Assembly: GCF_014764405.1 (NCBI RefSeq)
Contig: NZ_CP061725.1
Span: forward strand, 434,001 to 498,000
Length of the DNA: 64,000 nucleotides
Source: Micromonospora craniellae
GTDB lineage: Bacteria > Actinomycetota > Actinomycetes > Mycobacteriales > Micromonosporaceae
Reading direction: 5' to 3'
Shown in pieces: positions 52,673 to 61,241 of this stretch (position 1 is the stretch's first letter; each line of letters begins with the position of its first letter). The notes below the pieces were generated by a model that did no database searches, had not been told where the DNA came from, and saw only the letters and a list, made by a program, of their open reading frames with translations. The translations under genes were made by a program, and so were the position numbers.

Positions 52673-53865
52673 AGGACGCCGTTCTCCTTGGCCTTCTCGA
52701 TGTTGCGCAGGTGCTGGTTGTAGTCCTTGGTGAAGGCGGAGTTGCCCTGCTTGTCGACCGCCACGAAGAAGAGCCAGTCCCCGGCCGGCGGGTCCATGGC
52801 GCCTTCGAGCGCTTCCTTGCCCGGGTTGTTGATCGGCGTGGGGATCATGCCCGGCAGCTTGCGGTTGTACGGGTTCTCCGGGTTGTCGAGATCGCTACGG
52901 GTCATCTGGCCGGAGGTCTTGCCCTCCTGCCCGATCGACTCGAAGTAGTAGTTGACGGTGACGTCCATCTCCAGGCAACTGCAGTCGAAGGTGCCCGTGT
53001 AGACCCGGTTGTAGGCGACCCGGGCGACCCGGCCGAGATCCTTCTTGGTGCCGGCCTCGGCCTGAGCCAGCGACGCCACGATCAACGCCTCGTACGGGCT
53101 GATCCCGCCGCGTTCCTTCTGTACCCGGTCGGCGAACTCCATCTGCCCGGTGACGGAGAGGAAGTGGTCGACCATCTGCCCAAGAATCGTCTCGGCGGTC
53201 GCGTTCGGCGGGATCTCGTAGGTGTCCGGGAAGAGGAAGCCCTCGATGGACTTGACCGACTCCTTACCGTCCTCCCGCTTGAACCACCAGTCCGGTACGC
53301 CGAGCTTCTCCGGGTCCTTCGCGGCCGCCTCGAACTCCTCGACCGGGATCTCGGTCTGCTCGCTGAGCAGCTTGAAGATGCTCTTGGCGGTGCGCCCCTC
53401 GGGGATGGTGAGCCCGTTGACGATCCGGTTCTGCGGATCGAGCATCGCGGCCAGGGCGTTCGCGCCGCTCATCTCCTTGCGCAGCTTGTACGTCCCGGGC
53501 TGGATGTTGCGGCTGCGGGAGTTGTCCTGCGCCGCCTCGGTGAACGCCTTGGTGCTCTTGATCACGCCCGCGTCGTAGAGCACCACGGCCATGTCGGCCA
53601 GGAACGCGCCCTGCGGGATCTGGATCGTCACGTCCTCGGTGCCGCCGCCGTCGAAGTCCGGTGTGACGAAGTAGCTCTGGATCCGGTCGAAGCCATAGAA
53701 AGCGCCGCCGCCGATGCTGCCGAGCAGCACCAGCGCCATCAGCAGGGCCAGGGCTGTCTTGCCCCGGCCGCCACCGGACCGGCCGTTACGCCGCCGGCCA
53801 CGCCGGTGCTTGCCCTTCTCCCCCCGGTCCTGCTCGTCGAACCCGAGATCCAGATCGTCAGTCAT
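52669..53865 (-). CDS. mltG: Endolytic murein transglycosylase
   Basis: MltG (YceG) cleaves nascent peptidoglycan strands and acts as a terminator of glycan elongation. The 398 residues have a basic cytoplasmic tail, one membrane segment ('TALALLMALVLLGSIGGGAF', about 37-56) and the extracytoplasmic YceG domain. Within it are 'GTYKLRKEMSG', 'IEGFLFPDTYEIP' and 'ALIVASLAQAEAG', whose Glu aligns with the catalytic residue. Later 'NPYNRKLPGMIPTPINNPG' is conserved. It overlaps both ruvX and aroE by 4 bp. Confidence 0.95.
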   Translation of the reverse strand: MTDDLDLGFDEQDRGEKGKHRRGRRRNGRSGGGRGKTALALLMALVLLGSIGGGAFYGFDRIQSYFVTPDFDGGGTEDVTIQIPQGAFLADMAVVLYDAGVIKSTKAFTEAAQDNSRSRNIQPGTYKLRKEMSGANALAAMLDPQNRIVNGLTIPEGRTAKSIFKLLSEQTEIPVEEFEAAAKDPEKLGVPDWWFKREDGKESVKSIEGFLFPDTYEIPPNATAETILGQMVDHFLSVTGQMEFADRVQKERGGISPYEALIVASLAQAEAGTKKDLGRVARVAYNRVYTGTFDCSCLEMDVTVNYYFESIGQEGKTSGQMTRSDLDNPENPYNRKLPGMIPTPINNPGKEALEGAMDPPAGDWLFFVAVDKQGNSAFTKDYNQHLRNIEKAKENGVL

Positions 53866-54323
53866 TCGGTCCGCCTCCGCTGCGTGTCCAGCCAGCTCTG
53901 CAGAATCTCCACCGCGGCGGCCTGATCGACCACCGCCCGTTGTCTCTTCCCCCGGACACCGCGCTCGGCAAGCCTACGACTCGCCACGACCGTGGACATC
54001 CTCTCGTCAGTCAGCGTCACCGGAACGGGCGCTATCACCTCGGCCAGTTGTCGAGCGTACGCCTTCACATGCTCCGCTGCGGGGCCGTGTTTACCCGCCA
54101 GGTTCACCGGTAGGCCCACCACCACCTCGACCGCCTCGTGCTCGGCGACCAGTGCGGCCACCTCGGAGAGGTCCGTCGGCACCGCGTCTGAGCTGGGGTT
54201 CTGCTCCCGCGACAGGGTGACCAGCGGGGTGGCGAGAACCCCGTGCGGATCCGACCGGGAGACCCCGATCCGCACCTGTCCGACGTCCACACCCAACCGC
54301 ACACCCCGGGACAACCCGGTCAC
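53862..54323 (-). CDS. ruvX: Holliday-junction resolvase-like YqgF/RuvX
   Basis: The 153-residue RNase H-fold protein is implicated in rRNA 16S precursor processing or junction resolution. It carries the acidic site residues in 'RLGVDVGQVRIGVSRSDP', 'VVVGLPVNLAGKHG' and 'LTDERMSTVVASRRL' near a C-terminal 'VDQAAAVEILQSWLD'. The start lies 73 bp after the alaS-like gene, and the stop overlaps mltG. Confidence 0.95.
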   Translation of the reverse strand: MTGLSRGVRLGVDVGQVRIGVSRSDPHGVLATPLVTLSREQNPSSDAVPTDLSEVAALVAEHEAVEVVVGLPVNLAGKHGPAAEHVKAYARQLAEVIAPVPVTLTDERMSTVVASRRLAERGVRGKRQRAVVDQAAAVEILQSWLDTQRRRTE

Positions 54324-54396
54324 GCTTCGTCACCTCGCCCGGAACAGGCGGCAGGGCGGACCGATCCGGTCCGCCCTGCCGCCAGGTACTGGGAAA

Positions 54397-55251
54397 TCAC
54401 GCCTCGGCGACCGTCTTATCCACCGTGAGCAGGAGGTTGAGAACCTCCGACTCGGGCAGGCCGCCACCCTGGGCCAGGTCCGGGCTATCACCGCCGCGCC
54501 CGGAGAACGCCGCCTTGACCAGGTCGTTCGCAACGAGGCCACGGCTGCGGGCGGCCGAGTTCACCGCCACCACCAGGGACGCCTTACCGTTCGCGCGGGC
54601 CGCCACCGCGACCACGCCCGGGCGTGCCGCGTCGATCCGGCCCCGGATCTCCTGGGCCAGCGTGCGGACGTCGTTGCCGGCCGCCCCCTCGGGCGCCTCG
54701 ATGCCGACGTGGGCCACCCCGCGCACGTCCCTGGCCTGCGCGGCGAACGCCGCCGCACCGCCGAGCACGAGCTGGGCGCGCAGCTTCTCCAGCTCCTTCT
54801 CCGCGTCGCGCAGCTGGGTCACCGTCTGCTCGACCCGGTCCGCGACCTGATCGGAGGGGACCCGCTTACCGGTCAGCTCGGCGGCCCGGTCCAGGATCGG
54901 CCGGACCTCGTCGACCTCGGGGCCACCCTCGGCGCCGTACTCCGGCCCCCGGTCGTAGCACAACTCCGAGCAGGGGCCGGCCGGGCCGGGGATGCCCATC
55001 GACCAGAAGTTGTCCTTCTTGCCCCGGCGCACGATCCGCTCCACCGGCACACCGACGCGTCGCCAGATGCCGTACGCCTCGTCGTCGTCCAGGTACACCG
55101 TCGCCCAGACGCGCGCCGGGTCCAACGTCTGCTGCCCCAGGAACAGCAGGTTCGGGTCGTTGATGGCGGGCAGCGGAGCGGACGGCACCACGGCGTGGCC
55201 GTTCGCCTCGAAGTGGGCGAGATACCGCCGCTTGATCTCCGCCGTCTTCAT
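54397..55251 (-). CDS. Alanyl-tRNA synthetase remnant with several in-frame internal deletions
   Basis: The gene has the alaS position and the AlaRS start ('MKTAEIKRRYLAHFEANGHA') and end, but only 284 residues against about 890. The text jumps several times with the frame intact: from 'DPNLLF' to 'LGQQT', then to 'LDPARVWATVYLDDDEA', on to 'KKDNFWSMGIPGPAGPC', then from 'GGPEVDE' to 'VRPILDRAAELTGKR'. It finally reaches the coiled coil and C-Ala domain ('FSGRGGDSPDLAQGGGLPE'). Missing are class II motifs 1, 2 and 3 and the whole editing domain. It cannot charge tRNA as it stands, so a full-length alaS must exist elsewhere unless the assembly is wrong. It could be a degenerating copy, a tRNA-binding leftover or an artefact. 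Confidence 0.8.
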   Translation of the reverse strand: MKTAEIKRRYLAHFEANGHAVVPSAPLPAINDPNLLFLGQQTLDPARVWATVYLDDDEAYGIWRRVGVPVERIVRRGKKDNFWSMGIPGPAGPCSELCYDRGPEYGAEGGPEVDEVRPILDRAAELTGKRVPSDQVADRVEQTVTQLRDAEKELEKLRAQLVLGGAAAFAAQARDVRGVAHVGIEAPEGAAGNDVRTLAQEIRGRIDAARPGVVAVAARANGKASLVVAVNSAARSRGLVANDLVKAAFSGRGGDSPDLAQGGGLPESEVLNLLLTVDKTVAEA

Positions 55252-55553
55252 CGCTGGGGTGCCTCCGGAAAGATGTCTCTGTCACCGATCCGCGGCTCGT
55301 CGCGTACGTCGGCGAACTGGTCGTCGAACGCCTCGCCCTGGGCGAACGCCTCGTGGATCTCGTGTTCCCGCTCGGCCATCCCGGCGCGGACGTCCGCCAC
55401 GAAGCTACGCAGTTCCTCGACCAGACCGCCAGCGGATTGTGACAGGTTGTCGGCGATGCCCGCCGGGGTGTACGCGTGCGCGGCGCGGGTCGCCTGACGC
55501 ACCACCACCACGCCGACGGCCAGACCGACGCCCAGCCAGAACAGCCGCTTCAT
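55248..55553 (-). CDS. Small membrane-anchored protein (DUF6167-like)
   Basis: The 101-residue protein has one N-terminal membrane segment, 'LFWLGVGLAVGVVVV', then an amphipathic helical region 'LVEELRSFVADVRAGMAERE' and an acidic tail. This matches a small protein family usually found just upstream of alaS in actinobacteria. Function is unknown. The stop overlaps the alaS-like start by 4 bp, so the two remain translationally coupled despite the alaS deletions. Confidence 0.78.
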   Translation of the reverse strand: MKRLFWLGVGLAVGVVVVRQATRAAHAYTPAGIADNLSQSAGGLVEELRSFVADVRAGMAEREHEIHEAFAQGEAFDDQFADVRDEPRIGDRDIFPEAPQR

Positions 55554-55573
55554 GCTCGTACCTCCGCCGCCGG

Positions 55574-56035
55574 TCAGCGGTTCCCGCGCCGGGCGGCGCG
55601 ACGCTGGGACTTGATGGTGTCGCGGACCTCGCGCTCGGTCTCGGCACTGCGGCGGGCGGCGGCGGCCCTGCGTACGCCGTAGCCGAAGGCGGCCACCTTG
55701 ACCAGCGGGTTGGCCGCCGCAGCCGACACGACGGTGACCAGGTTGGCGACGTTGGCACTGATGTTCTGCGCGTGGCTGGTCATGGTGTCGACCTTGGCGA
55801 GCTGGAGGTTCACACCGTCGAGTGACGTCTGCACCTGTTCCAGGGTGACGTTGACGTTCCGCACGGTCGTGTTGACGTCACCGAGCAACGGCCCGGTCCG
55901 GTCGTTGAGGTCGTTGATCATCTGCGTGGTCGCGTCGACGGTGTGTCGCAACCGCAGGATGGGCAGCGTCAGGATCAGCACCAGCATCGCGAACGCGATA
56001 GCCGCGATCAACGCCGCGACCTCCAAAAAGCCCAC
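55574..56035 (-). CDS. DUF948-family membrane protein
   Basis: The 153-residue protein has an N-terminal membrane helix, 'ALIAAIAFAMLVLILTLPIL', followed by a heptad-rich region typical of DUF948: 'TTQMINDLNDRTGPLLGDVN', 'VRNVNVTLEQVQTSLDGVN'. It ends in a basic tail. I chose the GTG at 56033-56035 because AGGAGG lies at the right distance; an upstream GTG would add six residues. The family is membrane-bound and of unknown function, and usually neighbours alaS. Confidence 0.82.
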   Translation of the reverse strand: MGFLEVAALIAAIAFAMLVLILTLPILRLRHTVDATTQMINDLNDRTGPLLGDVNTTVRNVNVTLEQVQTSLDGVNLQLAKVDTMTSHAQNISANVANLVTVVSAAAANPLVKVAAFGYGVRRAAAARRSAETEREVRDTIKSQRRAARRGNR

Positions 56036-56184
56036 GCCTGTCCTCCTCAACACGGTCCCGGGACATCACGGCCCACGAGACACACGACCTACTCGCCCAC
56101 GCCGTCACCGGTGGCCCGCCGCTCGCTCGGTGGCAGCGGACGGGCCGCCAGAAGCAGACCCTACCGTCCGTGATGACAATCGGC

Positions 56185-59100
56185 TCAGGACGGTGGTGAC
56201 GGCGTCAAGTCGCCCAACGGATCATCGGTCACGGTCGGGTAGGGATCCTCACCGGTCAGTGACGGATCGGTCTCCGGCTGTGGCCTGGTCCGCTCGTCGT
56301 CGATCGCGTTGCGCACCTTCACCGACACCAACGATCCGGAGCACTCTTCGGCGGCGGTCGACGGGTCGACCGACGGCACGACCGCCGGCTCGCCGTTCAC
56401 CGGCGGCGGTACGCAGGTCGGCTCCCGGACCCACAGGTCCAGGGTCAACTCGTCCCGTCGCCAGCAGGTGTAGCTGCCCTTCTCCTCCTGCTCCGGGCAG
56501 AACGCGGGCGTCCAGGGCCGCCAGCCGTCGCGGCTCAGGGCGGCCTCGTACGCCTGGGCCGTCTCCTCCGGCGACCGCTCGGAGGCGACGGTGCGCTCCC
56601 GCAGCCGGCAGTCGAGCAGGCACCAGCGACTACCGCTGGCGTCGTCGACCGGCTGCACCGCAGCCCACTCCGGCACCTCCAGCTCGTCGAGCGAGACGAA
56701 GACCGGATCCCGGTCCATCGCCTGCACGCCGAAGAAGGCCGGTACGCCACCGAGCAGGAGCACGCCGACCAGAGCCAGCAGCAGCGTACGGCGTGGATGG
56801 CCGCCGCCGGCCTGCCGACCCGTCTCCGTGTCGGTGTCCGGTGCGTCGTCCTCGGGTCGGTCGCCATCCCCGTCGTCGAGGTCGGTGGGTCGCCGTACCG
56901 CCGGCTCCGGCGCGGGCCGGGGCCCGGCGGGTTCGGCGGACGGCACCACGGCGGCGGCCCGGGCCACAGCCGGCGCCTCCCCGGCACGGGGCGGCGGGGG
57001 CACCGGTGCGGCGTCCGACGGTTCCGGACGGGCCGGGTACCGGTGCGGCGGGGCGGCCCGACCAGCCGGCCAGTCGTCGGGGCGTGGGGCCGAGGCGGTG
57101 GCTCGGGCCACCGCAGCCGGCCGTTCGCCGGAGCCCGGGGCCTGCGGCGACGGGTGGCCGGGCCCAGCACCGGCCGCCGGACCACCCTCAGGCCGTCCCG
57201 GACCATGCTCAGGCCGTCCCGGACCACCGTCGGGGCGCGGCGGACCGGTGTCGGGCCGTGCGGTCCCGCGCGGCGGGCCGGCCGGACCGCCGTCCGGGTG
57301 ACCGGTCGGCCGGGCGCGACCGGTGGGTGCCTCGGGCCCGGGCCGACCGGTGGCTGTCCCCGGCCCTGCCGGGCCGGCAGCGCCGGGCGGTCCGGCCCGG
57401 CCGCGATCGGCCGGCGGAATCTCAGGTCGAGCGCGATCGTTCGGCGGGCCGTCAGGTCGGCCGCGATCGGTTCGCGGTGCGTCGGTTCGGCCGCGATCTG
57501 GGGGTATTGGCGGGGCGGTGCCGGCACCGGGGATGGCCGCGGCGGGCCAGCCCGGAATGCCGCCCGGTTCCGTCCGGTCCTCCGGCATGGCGCGCGAGGG
57601 GCCGGCCGCGTCACGGTGACCACCGAGCATCGCCGTACCGCCGGACGGGGTCCCGCCCGCGTGCCCGGTGGGACCGCCGGGCGGAGTGCCGGGCCGCCGC
57701 TTGACCGTCGGCAGGGCCGGATCGGTGTGGTGTCCGCGCCCGGCCTGCCGCAGCCAGTCGGCCGGCCGTTCCGGACGCCCGGCCCGACCGTCACCGGGCC
57801 GTGCCGCGACCGGTCGCTCGCCCGTGTCGCCGGGCCGCGCTGCCATTGGCCGCTCGCCCGTGTCGCCACTCCGCGACGCGAACGGGCGTTCACCCGTGTC
57901 ACCGGGCCGCGACGGGAACGGTCGCTCGCCGGTGTCGCCGGTCGCGGGAGCGCGTCCGGGCTCGTCGGCGGCCCGCCGGCCCTGGGGCGGTGCCTCCTCA
58001 GCGTCGGCCGCGCGGCGGCTCCGTACCGGCGTCTCGGTCGGCTCGTCGACCCGGCGGCCACCCGGTGGCGTCGCCGGATCCTCCGGTGCGGCGCGGCGGC
58101 CACGGAACGTGCTGTCGGCGCGCTCGGGCACCGGGGTGCCGCCTTCCGACGGGGCGACGGGCATCGCCGACGGGTCGCCGGACGGCACTCCGGGGATGGC
58201 TGGCGCGTTACCGGACAGCGGGACGAACGGCTGGTCTTCCTCGGTCTCGGCGGCGCGGCGTCGCCCACCCCGGCGGCCTCCCGCCGGCGCAACGGAGGGC
58301 CTGCCCGCAGCGGCGGGGCCATCGGACGGTCCCGCCACACCCGGCGGCGACGCGGCCGACGGCGGTCGGCCGGTACCGGGGTCGGTGACCGGCGCGCCGT
58401 CGTCCCCCGCCCGACGGGCCCGGCGTGGCACCGGGCCGGTGACGCCGGGTTGGGGCATGCCGGGCTGGGGAGTTCCGGGCTGAGGCATCCCGGGCTGGTG
58501 CGTTGCCGCGGGGTCGGCCGGGCGCGGCCCGGGCGGGCGCGCAGCGGCGGGTCCGCCGAAACGACCGGCACCGCCGCCGGCGGTGACGTCGGGATCGGTA
58601 CGGTCCGAGGTACGTGGACCGGCGCCCGGCGCCGGCGGCGTCGCGCCACGGGTGGGATCGAGCGGAATGGTCCGACGTGCGCCGGCGGGAGTCCCGCCGG
58701 GCCGACCCGAGGGGTTCCGCCGTGGCGTGGGCTGGTTCGGCCCGGGGCCGGCGGGCCCACCGGACGCGGGCCCGGTCGGGACGCCCGTCGGGCCGGGTTC
58801 CCGCCGCCCGGGCGCGACTGACGCCCCAGGGACACCGCCGGGCGGCGGACCGGCAGCGGGCGGACCGGCAGGCGGCCGGGGGGCCGGTGCGCCCGGCCAC
58901 GGCCCGTCGACCGGCCGGGAGCGCGGTGGTTCGGCCGGGAGCCGGCGGGGCGGCGCGGCCGGCGGGCCGGCGGCCGGGTCCGGCCTGCCGGGGCCGGGCG
59001 GCATCGGGGCCCGGCCGCCCGGAGCCGGCGGCGGGACGGGCCCGGACGGTGGCGCCGTGCGCCCGGCGGGCGGCTGCCCCGGTCGCACGGGAGGCACCTG

Positions 59101-59346
59101 GCCGGGCCGGTCGGTGACCGGGGGCATCGGCGGGCCGGTACGGGCGCCGGTGCCTTCCGGAGCCGGGGTGCCCCCGTCCGGGCCCAGCTCACCGCGCTGC
59201 TGCTTGGCCGAGCGCAGGTCGTCGATCCAGCCGAAGTCCTCACCGGCGCCCGGGTCCTCCGGGGCGGCCTCGGATTTGCCCCGACCCCAGCGACGGCCCT
59301 TGGGGCGCCGCTCGTCCGGGCCGTCCTCCGGTCGCTCCGATTTCAC
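56185..59346 (-). CDS. Large proline-rich membrane protein, single-pass
   Basis: Of 1053 residues, about 850 form a disordered Pro/Gly/Arg-rich cytoplasmic region. A single membrane segment follows ('LLLALVGVLLLGGVPAFFG', about 852-872), then an extracellular domain of about 180 residues with several cysteines ('RWCLLDCRLRERTV', 'AFCPEQEEKGSYTCW'). The disordered part has short tandem repeats: 'GDTGERP' five times near residues 462-520 and 'MPQPG' units near 282-302. The start begins with a charged KSERPEDGPDERRPKGRR stretch. The start overlaps rarA by 4 bp. No function is known to me. The frame is real: it has no stop over 3 kb and a coherent TM/ectodomain. Confidence 0.72.
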   Translation of the reverse strand: MKSERPEDGPDERRPKGRRWGRGKSEAAPEDPGAGEDFGWIDDLRSAKQQRGELGPDGGTPAPEGTGARTGPPMPPVTDRPGQVPPVRPGQPPAGRTAPPSGPVPPPAPGGRAPMPPGPGRPDPAAGPPAAPPRRLPAEPPRSRPVDGPWPGAPAPRPPAGPPAAGPPPGGVPGASVAPGRREPGPTGVPTGPASGGPAGPGPNQPTPRRNPSGRPGGTPAGARRTIPLDPTRGATPPAPGAGPRTSDRTDPDVTAGGGAGRFGGPAAARPPGPRPADPAATHQPGMPQPGTPQPGMPQPGVTGPVPRRARRAGDDGAPVTDPGTGRPPSAASPPGVAGPSDGPAAAGRPSVAPAGGRRGGRRRAAETEEDQPFVPLSGNAPAIPGVPSGDPSAMPVAPSEGGTPVPERADSTFRGRRAAPEDPATPPGGRRVDEPTETPVRSRRAADAEEAPPQGRRAADEPGRAPATGDTGERPFPSRPGDTGERPFASRSGDTGERPMAARPGDTGERPVAARPGDGRAGRPERPADWLRQAGRGHHTDPALPTVKRRPGTPPGGPTGHAGGTPSGGTAMLGGHRDAAGPSRAMPEDRTEPGGIPGWPAAAIPGAGTAPPIPPDRGRTDAPRTDRGRPDGPPNDRARPEIPPADRGRAGPPGAAGPAGPGTATGRPGPEAPTGRARPTGHPDGGPAGPPRGTARPDTGPPRPDGGPGRPEHGPGRPEGGPAAGAGPGHPSPQAPGSGERPAAVARATASAPRPDDWPAGRAAPPHRYPARPEPSDAAPVPPPPRAGEAPAVARAAAVVPSAEPAGPRPAPEPAVRRPTDLDDGDGDRPEDDAPDTDTETGRQAGGGHPRRTLLLALVGVLLLGGVPAFFGVQAMDRDPVFVSLDELEVPEWAAVQPVDDASGSRWCLLDCRLRERTVASERSPEETAQAYEAALSRDGWRPWTPAFCPEQEEKGSYTCWRRDELTLDLWVREPTCVPPPVNGEPAVVPSVDPSTAAEECSGSLVSVKVRNAIDDERTRPQPETDPSLTGEDPYPTVTDDPLGDLTPSPPS

Positions 59347-60881
59347 TGTTGACCCTTCCCGTCGGCGCTACGACCGACCTCATCCGCCGCGTGGGCGTCC
59401 GTGACCGTGGCGGGGCCGCCGTCGACTCCGGACGGCGGCCTCTCGGCCGGGCCCGTCGGGGCCGCCCGGTCGCCCGTGGTCTCCGCCGGTACGCGGGCGG
59501 GCGCGGGCAGTCCGCGGACGATCCGGCGCAGCAGCGGCAGCCGGGTGGCCACCGACCGTTCCGCGCCGTGTTGGCTCGGCTGGTAGTAGTCGGTGCCGAC
59601 CAGGTCGTCCGGCACGTACTGCTGGGTGAGCACGCCCCGCTGGTCGTCGTGCGGGTAGCGGTACCCGATGCCGTGGCCGAGCCCTCGCGCACCGGCGTAG
59701 TGGCCGTCGCGCAGGCCGCGCGGGACCGGACCGCCCCGACCGGCCCGGACGTCGGCGATCGCCGCGCCGATCGCGGTGGTGGCCGAGTTCGACTTGGGGG
59801 CGGTGGCCAGATGGATCACCGCCTGGGCGAGGTTGAGCTGGGCTTCGGGCAGGCCGACGTACTCGACCGCGTGGGCGGCGGCGGTGGCCACGCCGAGGGC
59901 GCCCGGATCGGCCATGCCGACGTCCTCGCTGGCGAAGATGACCAGCCGCCGGGCGATGAACCGGGCGTCCTCACCGGCGACCAGCATCCGGGCCAGCCAG
60001 TGCAACGCGGCGTCCACGTCCGACCCGCGCATGCTCTTGATGAACGCGCTGGTCACGTCGTAGTGGGCGTCGCCGGCGCGGTCGTAGCGCACGGCTGCGG
60101 TGTCGACCGCCCGCTCGGCGGTGGCCAGGTCGATCCGACCCGTGCCCAGTGCGGTCGCCGAACCGGCCGCCGCCTCCAGCGCGGTGAGTGCCTTGCGGAC
60201 GTCCCCACCGGCCAGCCGGACCAGGTGATCCTCCGCCTCCGGTTCGCAGTCGAGCGCACCGCCGAGGCCACGCTCGTCGGTCAGGGCCCGACGCAGCAGT
60301 GCACGGACCGCCGCGTCGTCGAGGGGCTGGAGGGTGAGCAGCACGCACCGGGACAGCAGTGGGGAGATGACCGAGAAGTACGGGTTCTCCGTGGTGGCGG
60401 CGAGCAGCGTGACCGTACGGTCCTCGACGGCGGCGAGCAGGGAGTCCTGCTGGGTCTTGCTAAACCGGTGCACCTCGTCGATGAACAGGACGGTCGGCGG
60501 GCCACCGGTGCGCCGCTGCCGACGGGCGGTGTCGATCACCGCCCGGACGTCCTTGACCCCTGCCGAGAGCGCCGACATGGCCACGAACCGCCGGTCGGTG
60601 GCGGCGGCCACCAGGTGGGCGATGGTCGTCTTGCCGCTGCCCGGCGGCCCCCACAGGATGACCGACATCGGCGCGTTGCCGGCGACGAGTTGCCGCAGTG
60701 GCGCACCGGGGGCGAGCAGGTGGGCCTGGCCGACGAGTTCGTCCAGGGTGGCCGGGCGCATCCGGACCGGGAGCGGTGCGTCCGGACCGGCCGGGGTGAA
60801 ACCGCCGACACCGCCGGAACCCGTCGGCGCACCGGGTGCTGCCGTGGGTTCACTGAGGGTGAACAGGGCCTCGGACTCCAT
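59343..60881 (-). CDS. rarA: Replication-associated recombination protein A
   Basis: RarA (MgsA) is a clamp-loader-like AAA+ ATPase acting at stalled replication forks. The protein has Walker A 'WGPPGSGKTTIAHLV', Walker B 'VLFIDEVHRFSKTQQD', sensor 1 'LAATTENPYFSV', and the C-terminal tetramerisation domain ('LPEAQLNLAQAVIHLATAPK'). I start at the ATG at 60879-60881, giving 512 residues; an in-frame start ten codons earlier is possible. The bases before it lack a ribosome binding site but contain TACTGT seven bases before a GTG-ATG pair, so leaderless translation is possible. The Pro-rich C-terminus is an extension. Confidence 0.93.
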   Translation of the reverse strand: MESEALFTLSEPTAAPGAPTGSGGVGGFTPAGPDAPLPVRMRPATLDELVGQAHLLAPGAPLRQLVAGNAPMSVILWGPPGSGKTTIAHLVAAATDRRFVAMSALSAGVKDVRAVIDTARRQRRTGGPPTVLFIDEVHRFSKTQQDSLLAAVEDRTVTLLAATTENPYFSVISPLLSRCVLLTLQPLDDAAVRALLRRALTDERGLGGALDCEPEAEDHLVRLAGGDVRKALTALEAAAGSATALGTGRIDLATAERAVDTAAVRYDRAGDAHYDVTSAFIKSMRGSDVDAALHWLARMLVAGEDARFIARRLVIFASEDVGMADPGALGVATAAAHAVEYVGLPEAQLNLAQAVIHLATAPKSNSATTAIGAAIADVRAGRGGPVPRGLRDGHYAGARGLGHGIGYRYPHDDQRGVLTQQYVPDDLVGTDYYQPSQHGAERSVATRLPLLRRIVRGLPAPARVPAETTGDRAAPTGPAERPPSGVDGGPATVTDAHAADEVGRSADGKGQQ

Positions 60882-60956
60882 CACGAGAACAGTACCGGGC
60901 TCGGCCGACAACGCCGGAATCGCGCTACCGACCGAGCCCGGAATGATCGTTCTCGG

Positions 60957-61163
60957 TCAGCCACGCCCTGGCCGGCGCCCCCGGTACCAGCGGCCACCGC
61001 CGCCGCCCCGGCTGCCGAAGCCGGCCAGGTGCAGCGCGAGCAGCAGGAGCCCGATCAGGACGAGAGTGTTCCAGTTGAACAGATCCGGTGCACCGAGTTT
61101 GCTGTCCAGCAGGTCGAGCAGCAGGGCGAAGCCGAAGACCGCAGCGGCGGCGATGGCGAGCAT
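60957..61163 (-). CDS. Small membrane protein of 68 residues
   Basis: The ATG at 61161-61163 has GGAGGAACGAC directly upstream. The product has two hydrophobic segments, 'AIAAAAVFGFALLLDLL' and 'TLVLIGLLLLALHLAGF', then a Gly/Arg tail 'GSRGGGGGRWYRGRRPG'. This is typical of small actinobacterial membrane proteins of unknown role. It is oriented with rarA but is separated by 75 bp. Confidence 0.72.
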   Translation of the reverse strand: MLAIAAAAVFGFALLLDLLDSKLGAPDLFNWNTLVLIGLLLLALHLAGFGSRGGGGGRWYRGRRPGRG

Positions 61164-61241
61164 GTCGTTCCTCCGGTGGGGGTTCCAGTAGGTCGGCGCG
61201 GGATGTACCCGATCGGTCGGCTCGTCAATCTCCACCGTGGA

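Noticed and set aside
57790..57960. CRISPR-like repetition
   Set aside because: The repeats are in-frame coding units (GDTGERP) within the proline-rich protein, with no constant spacers or cas genes.
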